The translations under genes and the position numbers were made by a program. From Commensalibacter papalotli (ex Servin-Garciduenas et al. 2014) (GTDB lineage: Bacteria > Pseudomonadota > Alphaproteobacteria > Acetobacterales > Acetobacteraceae), in contig NZ_ATSX01000001.1 of the NCBI RefSeq assembly GCF_000527695.1, positions 868,001 to 932,000 of the forward strand: 64,000 nt of DNA, read 5' to 3'. The notes under the pieces are model-generated. The model was not told where the DNA came from, searched no databases, and saw only the letters and a list, made by a program, of their open reading frames with translations. Every line of letters begins with the position of its first letter. Positions within the stretch are counted from its first letter, which is position 1. Below, piece by piece: positions 1-8,935 of the stretch.

Positions 1-4
1 CTCA

Positions 5-1660
5 ATGTGCTTTTCTTTTCTATTGCGATCATTACTTTTTACCGGAACTTTATACATAACAATGTCTGGATCTTTCGCTGATACTCCTCAAATAGAATCA
101 AAAAATGCTCCTGTGATTTCATTACAAAATCAAGGTAAAATCCAAGGGATTTTTGATAGAAATTTAGTTATTTTTAAAGGGGTTCCGTATGCTAGTCCCC
201 CAGTTCAATCTTTTAGATGGTTACCTCCACAGCCTGTTCAAAAATGGCAAGGTATAAAAGAAACGACACGGTTTGCTCCAATTTGCAGTCAAAAGGCGAC
301 TAGTTGGGATACTGATCCAGCTTTAAAAAACACTAGTGAAGATTGTTTATATTTAAATATTTGGGCACCCAAAGCGTTTTTTGATCATCCACAGGATCAA
401 CATTTATATCCTGTTATGGTATGGATACATGGTGGCGCATTTGTTTCTGGTGGCAGCTCTTTGGAAATTTATAATCCGTCTGCTCTTGCTCAACAAGGAA
501 TTGTTGTAGTCAGTTTTAATTATCGTTTGGGACGTTTTGGTTTTTTTGCTCACCCTGCTTTAAAGCAAGAGAGTGAAGAAGATCAATGGGCTAATTATGG
601 CTTAATGGATCAAATAGCAGCTTTAAAATGGGTAAAAAATAATATTATATCCTTTGGTGGGGACAGCAATAATGTAACTGTTTTTGGAGAATCTGCTGGA
701 GGGGCCTCCATTATTTCGTTGATGACTATTACTGATGCCAAAGGTTTATTTGACAAAGCAATTATTCAATCTGGAACAGGGCATTCCAAAGCATTCCCTC
801 TTACCCCCCAAAATCAAGCTGAAGCAATAGGAATTAATTTTGCACAAAAGCATCATATTTTAAGTAGTGGTGTTGATGCCTTACAAGAGCTTAGATCTTT
901 ACCAACAGATTATATAATTGATGATTTAAATATACAAAATTTGCAGCCTAATTTATTTGCAGGATTAATTATTGATCAAACCTTATTAACTCAATCTCTT
1001 GAAGAAGCATATGTTAAAGGAGATTTCTATCCTGTTCCTTTGTTAATTGGAGATACGGATGGTGACGGTTTATTATTATCTAAAACCTCTTTAGCTGATT
1101 TAGCCAAAGATCTTCATACAACGACAGAAGCCATTAACCATATATATAATCCAGACAATAAAAAGTCTGAATCTAGTATTATTCATCAACTTATTGCTGA
1201 TACTCAGATTTTAGAACCTACACGCCTACTTGCACATCAAGTTGCAAGTAAAAATAAACCTGTATACCGTTATCGCTTTTCATATATTGCGGATGCTGCT
1301 CGTTCCTATAGCTCTTTTGGCGCAACGCACGCATCGGAAATTCCCTATATATTTGATAATTTATCTAAAGCTTATCGTTCTGTAAGTAACCAAGATCATG
1401 CTATGGCCAAGGCTATTATGATGTCATGGGTTAATTTTGCCAAGAATGGTAACCCATCCGTCCAAGGGTTTCCAATTTTTTTGCCAATTAATCAGGCACC
1501 AGAACAATTGCTGCATTTTGGTATGGATGGAATTAAATTTGAAAAAGACCCTTTTAAAAATCGACTAGATTTTATTGAAAGTATTTTTACAAAGAAAAAT
1601 AGCAAAAACAAACAGGATATTCCAGTAAATAAAAATCTACCGAAATATCCTACTCGTTAA
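5..1660 (+). CDS. Secreted type B carboxylesterase
   Basis: A 551-residue alpha/beta-hydrolase of the carboxylesterase type B family, which hydrolyses carboxylic esters; the substrate cannot be read from the sequence. The N-terminus is hydrophobic and looks like a signal peptide cleaved near an SFA-DT junction at about residue 25, so export is likely. The family motif EDCLYLNIW is present near residue 112, the oxyanion-hole segment HGGAF near 140, and the nucleophile elbow GESAGGAS places the catalytic serine at residue 230. The histidine in HASEIPYIF is the expected base, and an acidic residue in GDTDGDG near 350 may be the third triad member. The ATG lies only four bases from the window edge, so a start further upstream cannot be excluded. 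It converges on the glutamate dehydrogenase gene with 12 bp between stops. Confidence 0.88.
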   Translation: MCFSFLLRSLLFTGTLYITMSGSFADTPQIESKNAPVISLQNQGKIQGIFDRNLVIFKGVPYASPPVQSFRWLPPQPVQKWQGIKETTRFAPICSQKATSWDTDPALKNTSEDCLYLNIWAPKAFFDHPQDQHLYPVMVWIHGGAFVSGGSSLEIYNPSALAQQGIVVVSFNYRLGRFGFFAHPALKQESEEDQWANYGLMDQIAALKWVKNNIISFGGDSNNVTVFGESAGGASIISLMTITDAKGLFDKAIIQSGTGHSKAFPLTPQNQAEAIGINFAQKHHILSSGVDALQELRSLPTDYIIDDLNIQNLQPNLFAGLIIDQTLLTQSLEEAYVKGDFYPVPLLIGDTDGDGLLLSKTSLADLAKDLHTTTEAINHIYNPDNKKSESSIIHQLIADTQILEPTRLLAHQVASKNKPVYRYRFSYIADAARSYSSFGATHASEIPYIFDNLSKAYRSVSNQDHAMAKAIMMSWVNFAKNGNPSVQGFPIFLPINQAPEQLLHFGMDGIKFEKDPFKNRLDFIESIFTKKNSKNKQDIPVNKNLPKYPTR

Positions 1661-1672
1661 GTAATCATGTGA

Positions 1673-2932
1673 TTATGGGAAAAGACCTCTGGCTTGCTTA
1701 GCAAGATGAACACGTTTTAACCCTGCACATGTAGCAGCCATACGATTGCTTACTTTTAATTCTTTGGCACTTTTAACAGTGTCATAGAATCCCTTATCCA
1801 TGATTTTTTTCATACGACTGATAATTTCTTCTTCTTCCCAGAAGAATTGTTGTAAATCTTGAACCCATTCAAAGTAACTGACGGTTACACCGCCAGAGTT
1901 ACATAGAATATCAGGAATGATGAAAATTTCTGGACGTTTTGCAAATACAGCATCTGCTTCTAATGTTGTTGGGCCATTCGCTGCTTCTGCTATAATTCTG
2001 CATTCAATTTTATTAGCGATCTCTTCAGTAATTACACGCTCAACCGCAGCAGGAACCAATACATCACATTTAATCGTTAAAATTGTATTCGGATCAGTCA
2101 AACATTCTTTGGAATATCCTTTTAATACACCATGTTTTGCAACATATGCAATAATTTCAGGAATATTCAATCCTTTTGGATCATGATAAGCAGCAGTATG
2201 ATCACTGATGGCCAGGATTTTAACCCCTAAAGCATGCAATTCATTTGCTGCAACAGAACCAACATTGCCAAATCCTTGGATCACAGCCGTTGATTGAGCA
2301 AGGTTTAAATTAATTTCCTCTGCTGCACGGACAATTGTATGCGTCACACCTCGTCCTGTTGCTTCTCTACGTCCAACGGTTCCACCACAGCTTACTGGTT
2401 TACCAGTTACAATTTCTGTAACAGTTTGGCCTGCATCATTAGAATAGGTATCCATAAACCAAGCCATTACTTGCTCGTTGGTTCCAATATCAGGAGCCAT
2501 GACATCAACATGTGGACCAACAAATGGAATCAGTTCTTGCATAAAGCGTCGTGATAGTGCCTCTAACTCTTTTAAAGAAAGAGAATAAGGATCGACACGA
2601 ACCCCACCTTTTGCCCCACCATAAGGAAGGTTCATTAACGCACATTTCCAGCTCATCCACAGAGACAATGCAGCAACCTCACCGATATCAACATGTGGAG
2701 AGAAGCGCACACCACCTTTTGCTGGCCCTAAACTCAAATGATGTTGAACACGATAACCTTCATAAACAACAGTTGAGCCATCATCACGATGTATTGGGCA
2801 TGTCACTGCAATTGCTCTTTTAGGATATAATAAACGATCACGCTGATCTTGCGGGATCTCTAAAATATCTGCAGCTTGCAAAAATTGTTGACGCGCCATG
2901 CCAAATACAGGGCCGCTATAAATATCGAACAT
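1673..2932 (-). CDS. gdhA: Glutamate dehydrogenase (Glu/Leu/Phe/Val dehydrogenase family)
   Basis: A cytoplasmic enzyme of 419 residues, the size of the small hexameric glutamate dehydrogenases, which interconvert glutamate and 2-oxoglutarate plus ammonium. The substrate-binding segments LGPAKGGVRF (about residue 68) and PYGGAKGG (103-110, catalytic Lys108) are intact. The dinucleotide-binding turn GFGNVG lies at 220-225. The sequence is of the RocG/GudB-like type, which usually uses NAD, but cofactor preference is not certain. An AAGGA stands a few bases upstream of the ATG. It is transcribed divergently from putA, whose product makes glutamate from proline, so the two probably act together in using proline as a carbon and nitrogen source. 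Confidence 0.93.
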   Translation of the reverse strand: MFDIYSGPVFGMARQQFLQAADILEIPQDQRDRLLYPKRAIAVTCPIHRDDGSTVVYEGYRVQHHLSLGPAKGGVRFSPHVDIGEVAALSLWMSWKCALMNLPYGGAKGGVRVDPYSLSLKELEALSRRFMQELIPFVGPHVDVMAPDIGTNEQVMAWFMDTYSNDAGQTVTEIVTGKPVSCGGTVGRREATGRGVTHTIVRAAEEINLNLAQSTAVIQGFGNVGSVAANELHALGVKILAISDHTAAYHDPKGLNIPEIIAYVAKHGVLKGYSKECLTDPNTILTIKCDVLVPAAVERVITEEIANKIECRIIAEAANGPTTLEADAVFAKRPEIFIIPDILCNSGGVTVSYFEWVQDLQQFFWEEEEIISRMKKIMDKGFYDTVKSAKELKVSNRMAATCAGLKRVHLAKQARGLFP

Positions 2933-3119
2933 ATTATATCCTTAAGTAATACAAAACCAGAGCGGATATTACCCCTAATTATAAATATCGATAAATAAAC
3001 TTAAAGTGTTTAATAAAAACCCATCAAAACCATATAAATCCTATTTAATTGAGCAGATATTTGATGTAAGAAACTACATAATCATAATTATATTTAGTTT
3101 GCAGCTTCGAAGGTCTCCC
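2933..3119. promoter_or_regulatory. Divergent promoter region between gdhA and putA
   Basis: This 187-bp AT-rich spacer must hold the promoters for the divergent glutamate dehydrogenase and putA genes. A GTG-started extension of the putA frame runs through the right part (from 3006), but it would add an atypical hydrophobic stretch to PutA. I therefore treat it as untranslated. I see no clear operator. Confidence 0.4.
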
Positions 3120-6100
3120 ATGTCCATTTTTTCTCAATTTGATGATATTTTACACCAACAAGGTAATTTAAGGAACAAAATCACTGAGGCAACCCGCATT
3201 CCTGAAACTCAGTGTGTTCAAACGCTTATTCAACAAGTAATCTTGCCTGATGCTGTGAATGAGCAAATCACAAATCATGCCAAAGCATTAACACAATATC
3301 TAAGAAATCATCGTAACCTAAAGGGTGTAGAAACACTCGTTCAAGAATTTTCTTTGTCTTCAGCAGAAGGCATCGCATTGATGTGTTTGGCCGAAGCATT
3401 ATTACGTATTCCTGATGTAGAAACACGTGATGCACTTATTCGTGATAAAATAAGCTCAGGGGATTGGACCTCTCACGCAGGGTTCAAAAAACCCATATTT
3501 ACGAATGCGGCCGCATGGGGATTGGCCGTTACAGGTAAATTAGTAACCCCAGTCAAAGAAAGCAATTTAGCAGCTGCACTCACCAAATTAGTACAACGCC
3601 AAGGTGAAGGGGTTATTCGCCTCAGCCTTGATCGCGCAATGCGTATGATGGGTGAGCAATTTGTCCTGGGACAAACGATTGACGAAGCTTTGAAATACAG
3701 TAAAAAACAAGAAAAAATAGGATTTCGTTATTCCTATGATATGTTAGGCGAAGCTGCAATCACCAAAGAAGACGCCGAACGTTATCGTATTGACTATGAG
3801 AATGCATTGCACGCTATTGGTCGTTCTGCTCAAGGAAACACTGTTTACGAACGTGCTGGTTTATCGATTAAATTATCTGCATTACACCCAAGATATTCTC
3901 GCGCACAACATGACAGAGTCATGGAAGAATTGCTCCCAACACTCACCAATTTAATTATTTTGGCACGTCGATACAATGTAGGTATTAATATTGATGCTGA
4001 AGAGAGTGAACGTTTGGAACTTTCTTTAGATTTAATGGAATCTATTTGTCATCATCCAGAATTAAAAGATTGGAATGGTATTGGTTTTGTTGTCCAAGCC
4101 TATGGTCGCAGAGCACCCTATGTTCTTGATTATTTAATTGACCTAGCACGTCGTACGGAACGCCGTTTGATGATTAGATTGGTCAAAGGCGCTTATTGGG
4201 ACAGTGAAATCAAAAAAGCTCAAGTAGAAGGACAATCTGATTTTCCTGTTTATACCAGAAAAATCTATACCGACATAAGCTATATTGCTTGTGCACGTAA
4301 ACTGCTTGAGCATCGTGACGCGGTTTTCCCGCAATTTGCTACACATAATGTACGCACCTTAACAACTATTTATGCTCTAGCTGGTAAAAATTATGACCCA
4401 GAACAATACGAGTTTCAATGCTTACACGGTATGGGTGAACAATTATATAATAAAGTAGTTCAAGCAGAACATCTATCCAGACCTTGTCGAATTTATGCTC
4501 CTGTTGGAACGCATGAAACTTTATTGGCCTACTTAGTTCGTCGTTTGTTAGAAAATGGTGCGAATTCTTCATTTGTTAACCAAATTGGAAATGATTCTAT
4601 TTCCATTAACCAGCTTATTTCGGATCCGATTGCCGAAGCATTAAAAATTAATCCTGTCGGAAGTCAACATTCTTCTATCAGAGCGCCTTTAGATATTTAT
4701 GGTAAAGAAAGACTAAACTCAAAAGGGATTGATTTTAACGACGAATTTACCCTGCAAGCGCTTTCAAAAGCATTAAAAGATTCTCCAAAAGAATGGGAAT
4801 GTTTGCCTATTCTTGCAGGTAAAGTTAAAAAATCAAAAATTAAACCAACTGACATATTAAATCCTGCTGATCACACAGATAAAGTAGGTACAGTAATTGA
4901 GGCATCTAAAGAAGATATTGATCAAGCTTTTCAAGCTGCTGTTAAGGCTGCTGAAAGTTGGGCCTCGACCACTCCTAAAGAAAGAGCAGCCCCTTTATTA
5001 AAAGCAGCTGATATGCTAGAAGAGCAAATATATCCTTTGCTGGGATTGATTGTTCGTGAAGCTGGAAAATCCTTTCTTAACGCTTTAGCAGAAATCAGAG
5101 AAGCTGTTGATTTCTTACGTTATTATGGCACAACGATTTCTCAGACTTATGATAATAAAACCCATATTGCTTTGGGTGGGCCTGTCGTTTGTATCAGCCC
5201 TTGGAATTTCCCCTTGGCTATTTTCCTTGGACAAGTTTCAGCAGCTTTGGCAGCAGGAAACCCAGTGCTTGCAAAACCCGCCGAAGAAACACCCTTGATC
5301 GCAGCCAAAGCAGTGCAGATCTTACATGAAGCAGGTATTCCAACAGAAATATTGCAACTTTTACCTGGTAAAGGCGACGTTGGTGCAGCACTGGTTTCTC
5401 ATAAAAACGTTTATGGCGTTATGTTTACTGGCTCTACCGCAGTAGCACGTGAGATTTCAAAAGGCTTGGCCAGCAGAAGATCTCCATTAGGTGATATTAT
5501 TCCTTTTGTTGCTGAAACAGGTGGACAAAACACGCTAATCGTTGACTCCTCAGCTTTGGCTGAACAAGTCGTCGTTGATATTATTGCCTCTGCTTTTGAC
5601 AGTGCTGGTCAACGTTGTTCTGCATTACGTGTATTATGTGTCCAAGAAGATTGCGCTAACCGTGTGATTACTATGTTACGCGGCGCAACAGAAGAGTTGA
5701 CTGTTGCTAATCCTATATCTTTAAAAACGGACGTTGGCCCTGTCATCAGTCAGGAAGCTTTGGATCGTTTAAATAAACATGTTGAGTATATGAAAGGTAA
5801 AGGATTTAAAGTATGGTCATTATCTTTACCTGACGGCACAAAAAATGGTACCTTTATGATGCCTACGATTATCGAAATTAATCAAATTTCTGATATTCCT
5901 GATGAAGTTTTTGGTCCTGTCTTACATATTATCCGTTATAAAAGAAATCAACTTGATAGCCTCATCGACACTATCAACAAAACAGGCTTTGGATTAACTT
6001 TCGGTGTTCATTCACGTATTGATGAAATGATTGAACATACCACCAGCAAAATCCATGCGGGTAATATCTATATTAACCGCAATATTATTGGTGCAATTGT

Positions 6101-6761
6101 TGGAGTTCAACCATTTGGCGGTCATGGACTTTCTGGAACAGGTCCAAAAGCTGGGGCACCTTTTATTATAAGAAGATTATTAAAGCAAGCTCCTTCTTAT
6201 GATTTATTACCTAAACAAACCCCTCCAACCATTGCTCAACAATGGATCAGATGGCTTGAGCAATATAAACAAGATTTCTTGCCTGTTGCACATGAAATTT
6301 TATCCCATACACTTGTCGGTACAAAAATAGAGCTTAAAGGCCCCGTTGGCGAAGAAAATATCTATAGCCTATCCCCTCGTGGAACTGTGCTATGTATTGC
6401 CAAAACAGAGTATATTTTAATGCGTCAAATCACTTTGGCTCTGGGTGCGGGGAATTCTGTAAATATTCTTGCTAATGATAAAATCACAGAATGGTATGAA
6501 CAACTTCCTCTTTTCCTTAAACAAGAAATTACCAAAGTTAAAAAAGCAGACGAAAACCCTTGTGTGGTTATTCTTGGGGAGAATGCATGCCCAGAATTTG
6601 AAAATGCACGTCAAACTTTGGCATTTACAAATCATGGTATCGTTTCAGCCTTTATCGTTGATGAAATATATAACCCAAGTGATTTCCTTATGGAGGAACA
6701 GTCCACCAGTATTAACACAACTGCCGCAGGTGGTAATGCATCATTAATGACAATTGAGTAA
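3120..6761 (+). CDS. putA: Bifunctional proline dehydrogenase / P5C dehydrogenase PutA
   Basis: Oxidises proline to pyrroline-5-carboxylate with FAD and then glutamate semialdehyde to glutamate with NAD. The product is 1213 residues counted from the ATG at 3120, which follows AAGG and begins MSIFSQFDD. The frame stays open back to a GTG at 3006, but that extension looks unlike PutA. The proline dehydrogenase barrel occupies roughly residues 80-480, with typical segments such as LSIKLSALHPRYS, DAEESERLELS and RLVKGAYWD. The aldehyde dehydrogenase part occupies roughly 560-1050, with ETGGQN and the catalytic Cys833 in AGQRCSAL. A weaker aldehyde-dehydrogenase-like C-terminal extension follows. 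The N-terminal ribbon-helix-helix DNA-binding domain of enterobacterial PutA is absent, so this protein should be purely enzymatic and not its own repressor. A terminator follows directly. Confidence 0.95.
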   Translation: MSIFSQFDDILHQQGNLRNKITEATRIPETQCVQTLIQQVILPDAVNEQITNHAKALTQYLRNHRNLKGVETLVQEFSLSSAEGIALMCLAEALLRIPDVETRDALIRDKISSGDWTSHAGFKKPIFTNAAAWGLAVTGKLVTPVKESNLAAALTKLVQRQGEGVIRLSLDRAMRMMGEQFVLGQTIDEALKYSKKQEKIGFRYSYDMLGEAAITKEDAERYRIDYENALHAIGRSAQGNTVYERAGLSIKLSALHPRYSRAQHDRVMEELLPTLTNLIILARRYNVGINIDAEESERLELSLDLMESICHHPELKDWNGIGFVVQAYGRRAPYVLDYLIDLARRTERRLMIRLVKGAYWDSEIKKAQVEGQSDFPVYTRKIYTDISYIACARKLLEHRDAVFPQFATHNVRTLTTIYALAGKNYDPEQYEFQCLHGMGEQLYNKVVQAEHLSRPCRIYAPVGTHETLLAYLVRRLLENGANSSFVNQIGNDSISINQLISDPIAEALKINPVGSQHSSIRAPLDIYGKERLNSKGIDFNDEFTLQALSKALKDSPKEWECLPILAGKVKKSKIKPTDILNPADHTDKVGTVIEASKEDIDQAFQAAVKAAESWASTTPKERAAPLLKAADMLEEQIYPLLGLIVREAGKSFLNALAEIREAVDFLRYYGTTISQTYDNKTHIALGGPVVCISPWNFPLAIFLGQVSAALAAGNPVLAKPAEETPLIAAKAVQILHEAGIPTEILQLLPGKGDVGAALVSHKNVYGVMFTGSTAVAREISKGLASRRSPLGDIIPFVAETGGQNTLIVDSSALAEQVVVDIIASAFDSAGQRCSALRVLCVQEDCANRVITMLRGATEELTVANPISLKTDVGPVISQEALDRLNKHVEYMKGKGFKVWSLSLPDGTKNGTFMMPTIIEINQISDIPDEVFGPVLHIIRYKRNQLDSLIDTINKTGFGLTFGVHSRIDEMIEHTTSKIHAGNIYINRNIIGAIVGVQPFGGHGLSGTGPKAGAPFIIRRLLKQAPSYDLLPKQTPPTIAQQWIRWLEQYKQDFLPVAHEILSHTLVGTKIELKGPVGEENIYSLSPRGTVLCIAKTEYILMRQITLALGAGNSVNILANDKITEWYEQLPLFLKQEITKVKKADENPCVVILGENACPEFENARQTLAFTNHGIVSAFIVDEIYNPSDFLMEEQSTSINTTAAGGNASLMTIE

Positions 6762-6771
6762 TTACTAATTA

Positions 6772-6798
6772 AAGAAGGATTTTTTAATCCTTCTTTTT
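6772..6798 (+). terminator. Intrinsic terminator after putA
   Basis: A perfect 10-bp inverted repeat (AAGAAGGATT / AATCCTTCTT) with a four-base T loop is followed by T residues. It begins 10 bp after the putA stop. The A-tract on its left arm means it could also stop transcription arriving from the minus-strand operon. Confidence 0.85.
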
Positions 6799-6816
6799 AA
6801 ATATCTTTTGCGTAAT

Positions 6817-7377
6817 TTAATCAATTACATCTAATAAAAACAAAATATCTTTAATAAAAAAAGCAGATCCTGTTCTTAAGGTTTCTAAATAAGCAAGAAT
6901 TCTCTTTGCTTCTTCTGCTGGATTCCGTCTTATATTTTTACAATCATCTAAAAAGGCTTCTGGAAAAATTCTATGTGTTAAATCGTTTCTAAAATCCAAT
7001 AGTCCATCAAAACGTTTTTCTATTTCAATATTTTTTGTTTGCACTCCTCAGATAAAGAATTTAATTTAGAGCTGTTAAATTGTTTTAACTGTTTAATTAA
7101 TTGACCTAGCGTAATTTTCGTTATTTTTTTATTATACTCTTCGCTTTGTTCTAAAAATTTTTCTTTTAAAATCTATATTATATCGTAATAAGTCCGCTAT
7201 TTTTATATTTTCTTGCAAAAACAAATAATAAGATAACAATTTTTCAAATTTATTCATCCGAAACGTTAAATATCCCAAGAAATAATAAAACTCATCCATT
7301 AGATCATTTTGAAGGTTGAACTTTCTAGGTTCATCTTTTTGATAAAACTCTATTTCCTCTTTCATATTTAAATCCAT
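6817..7377 (-). pseudogene. Frame-broken gene with HEPN-like Rx4H motif
   Basis: Two short minus-strand reading frames join into one plausible helical protein of about 186 residues if two single-base changes are allowed. The frame starting at 7377 (or 7365, MKEEIEFYQ) runs to an A-rich run near 7170, where dropping one A leads into a second frame (EKFLEQSEEYNKK, LGQLIKQLKQF). That frame must gain one A near 7035 to enter the last frame, IEIEKRFDGLLDFRNDLTHRIF to the stop at 6817. The last segment contains R-NDLT-H, matching the Rx4-6H pattern of HEPN-superfamily RNases, in a helical setting. The gene follows the SUMF1-like gene by a few bases, so it was probably the last gene of that operon. 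Both break points lie in short A runs, so sequencing error or slippage are alternatives to true decay. The HEPN assignment is tentative. Confidence 0.55.
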
Positions 7378-7384
7378 TAACAAC

Positions 7385-8935
7385 TTATTCCTTATCCCGT
7401 GCTTGTGCTGGTGGAATATCGCTGATTTGTTTAGTGACAAAATCAACATTCCATTGTTTTCTTGGCAAAGAAAGTAAATTTTGTGCTTGATCAGCAAAGA
7501 AGGCAAGATTATCCAACTGTCTGGTTTTATATGCAGAATGCACCATCACAAATTGTTTGTTTTTATCAATTACAGAAGGTGCATCAGCTATTTGTCGGAT
7601 CAGATCTAAATATCCTTCAATAGAGCTTTTCATAATTTTTTTATGATTGTTTATATTGGCTCTAATTCCAACTTTTTGCTTGTCATTCAGCATTTTTAAC
7701 GTTGATAAAGATTCCTCTAGCATTTTAATAGTATGTTGATGTTCCCAAATATTCATTGCTAACGCAGAAGCCGCCTCTATCTGCGCACGCATTGTCGCAG
7801 TTTGCGCATCATTTCTAGCTCTAGCATCGGAATCAAGTTGAGCAGCAATACGATCTAAACCAGCTTTCGTAGTTGCTTCGGTACTTTGTGACTTTAAATT
7901 ATTAATAAGTTGATGCGTATTCGAAGTAACATTTTCTGACTTCTGCAAAAGCTCTGTAAATTGAGTTTCTGCTTGTGTCGTTTCCTGTAAGCTACCTAAA
8001 CTGGGTGCTGCAATCACTACTCTAAAACCCATAGTAGCAAGTTTGGTTGGTTCGTTACTGTTTGCATCATATAATGGAATTTCTTCGCGCAAGGCTGTAT
8101 TTAAATCAGAGGGATTAAAGGTATAATTGCCTCCTTTGACAATAATACCTCCCGTTTGACCATGTAAACGCCCAACGCGATTCAGATGATAATAATCTTG
8201 CATCATTTGCCCAACTTCACCCAGCATATCATATAATCCTAATGGATTAGGTTTCATTGCACCAACGGCTTGAACTTGACCGTTTGCCAGCTCTGATCCT
8301 GCCATCACATATTGCTCTATCCCTTCGGGCACAGGCCATGTCGGTTCTAAAAATTCGGTATTGCTTACTTTATTCCCACCTTGTGCAGCATAATACCATT
8401 CAGCTTCGGTTGGTAAACGAATAAAACTATAGCTACTATCCCTTTTGGGTAAAACATTTTTAGCATTTTGTAGTAACCAAACAGACCATTTTTTAGAAAA
8501 ATCTTGAGCATCAAACCATGAGACATTGTTCATAGCCTTTTGTCCTGCTTGATCAGGTTTAGGACAGGTTCCACTATTCATAATAGCGTCATACTGGTTG
8601 CGCGTTACGTCATATTTTCCAATATAATAAAATTTCATCCCAGCTTTAGATGATGAAAATGGCGCTGATAACGGAGATTGATAAATATAATTACTATAAC
8701 CTTGTTCAGTACTGGTTTGCCCCATTTGCACAGGAATATCATCCAACACACCACCTTCTGAAGGCACTTCAATCACTCTGAAGACCATTGCCCCTCCACA
8801 AGGCATCGGCAAAGTAAAATCATCAGCAGCTGGATGAGGATCTATCAAATTCTTGGGCCATGAAGCATCAATTGCATCAGCCGATATTGAGGATAATCCC
8901 CAAGCAATGGCTAAACTATAAATAATACGCTTCAT
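7385..8935 (-). CDS. Secreted SUMF1/formylglycine-generating-enzyme-like protein with coiled-coil tail
   Basis: A 516-residue protein starting at the ATG that overlaps the upstream permease stop as ATGA; a longer reading from 8956 is less likely. Residues 1-21 form a signal peptide (MKRIIYSLAIAWGLSSISADA), so it should be periplasmic. Residues about 45-310 match the FGE-sulfatase/SUMF1 fold, with YYIGKYDVTRNQYD near 103, NNVSWFDAQDF near 136, RLPTEAEW at 173-180, GLYDMLGEVGQ near 233 and GFRVV near 303. Residues about 320-516 are polar and helical, probably coiled coil. Such domains often serve as binding or assembly modules rather than enzymes. No sulfatase lies in the window and the cysteine pattern does not prove formylglycine-generating activity. 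It is the last intact gene of the srfBC-type operon. Confidence 0.75.
   Translation of the reverse strand: MKRIIYSLAIAWGLSSISADAIDASWPKNLIDPHPAADDFTLPMPCGGAMVFRVIEVPSEGGVLDDIPVQMGQTSTEQGYSNYIYQSPLSAPFSSSKAGMKFYYIGKYDVTRNQYDAIMNSGTCPKPDQAGQKAMNNVSWFDAQDFSKKWSVWLLQNAKNVLPKRDSSYSFIRLPTEAEWYYAAQGGNKVSNTEFLEPTWPVPEGIEQYVMAGSELANGQVQAVGAMKPNPLGLYDMLGEVGQMMQDYYHLNRVGRLHGQTGGIIVKGGNYTFNPSDLNTALREEIPLYDANSNEPTKLATMGFRVVIAAPSLGSLQETTQAETQFTELLQKSENVTSNTHQLINNLKSQSTEATTKAGLDRIAAQLDSDARARNDAQTATMRAQIEAASALAMNIWEHQHTIKMLEESLSTLKMLNDKQKVGIRANINNHKKIMKSSIEGYLDLIRQIADAPSVIDKNKQFVMVHSAYKTRQLDNLAFFADQAQNLLSLPRKQWNVDFVTKQISDIPPAQARDKE

Noticed and set aside
3006-3119. GTG-started N-terminal extension of PutA
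   Set aside because: It would add 38 residues with a run of isoleucines not expected in PutA, while the ATG at 3120 has a ribosome-binding site and a PutA-like start.
7385-8935. True formylglycine-generating enzyme for a sulfatase
   Set aside because: No sulfatase is encoded in the window and the catalytic cysteine pattern is not clear, so only SUMF1-like fold is claimed.
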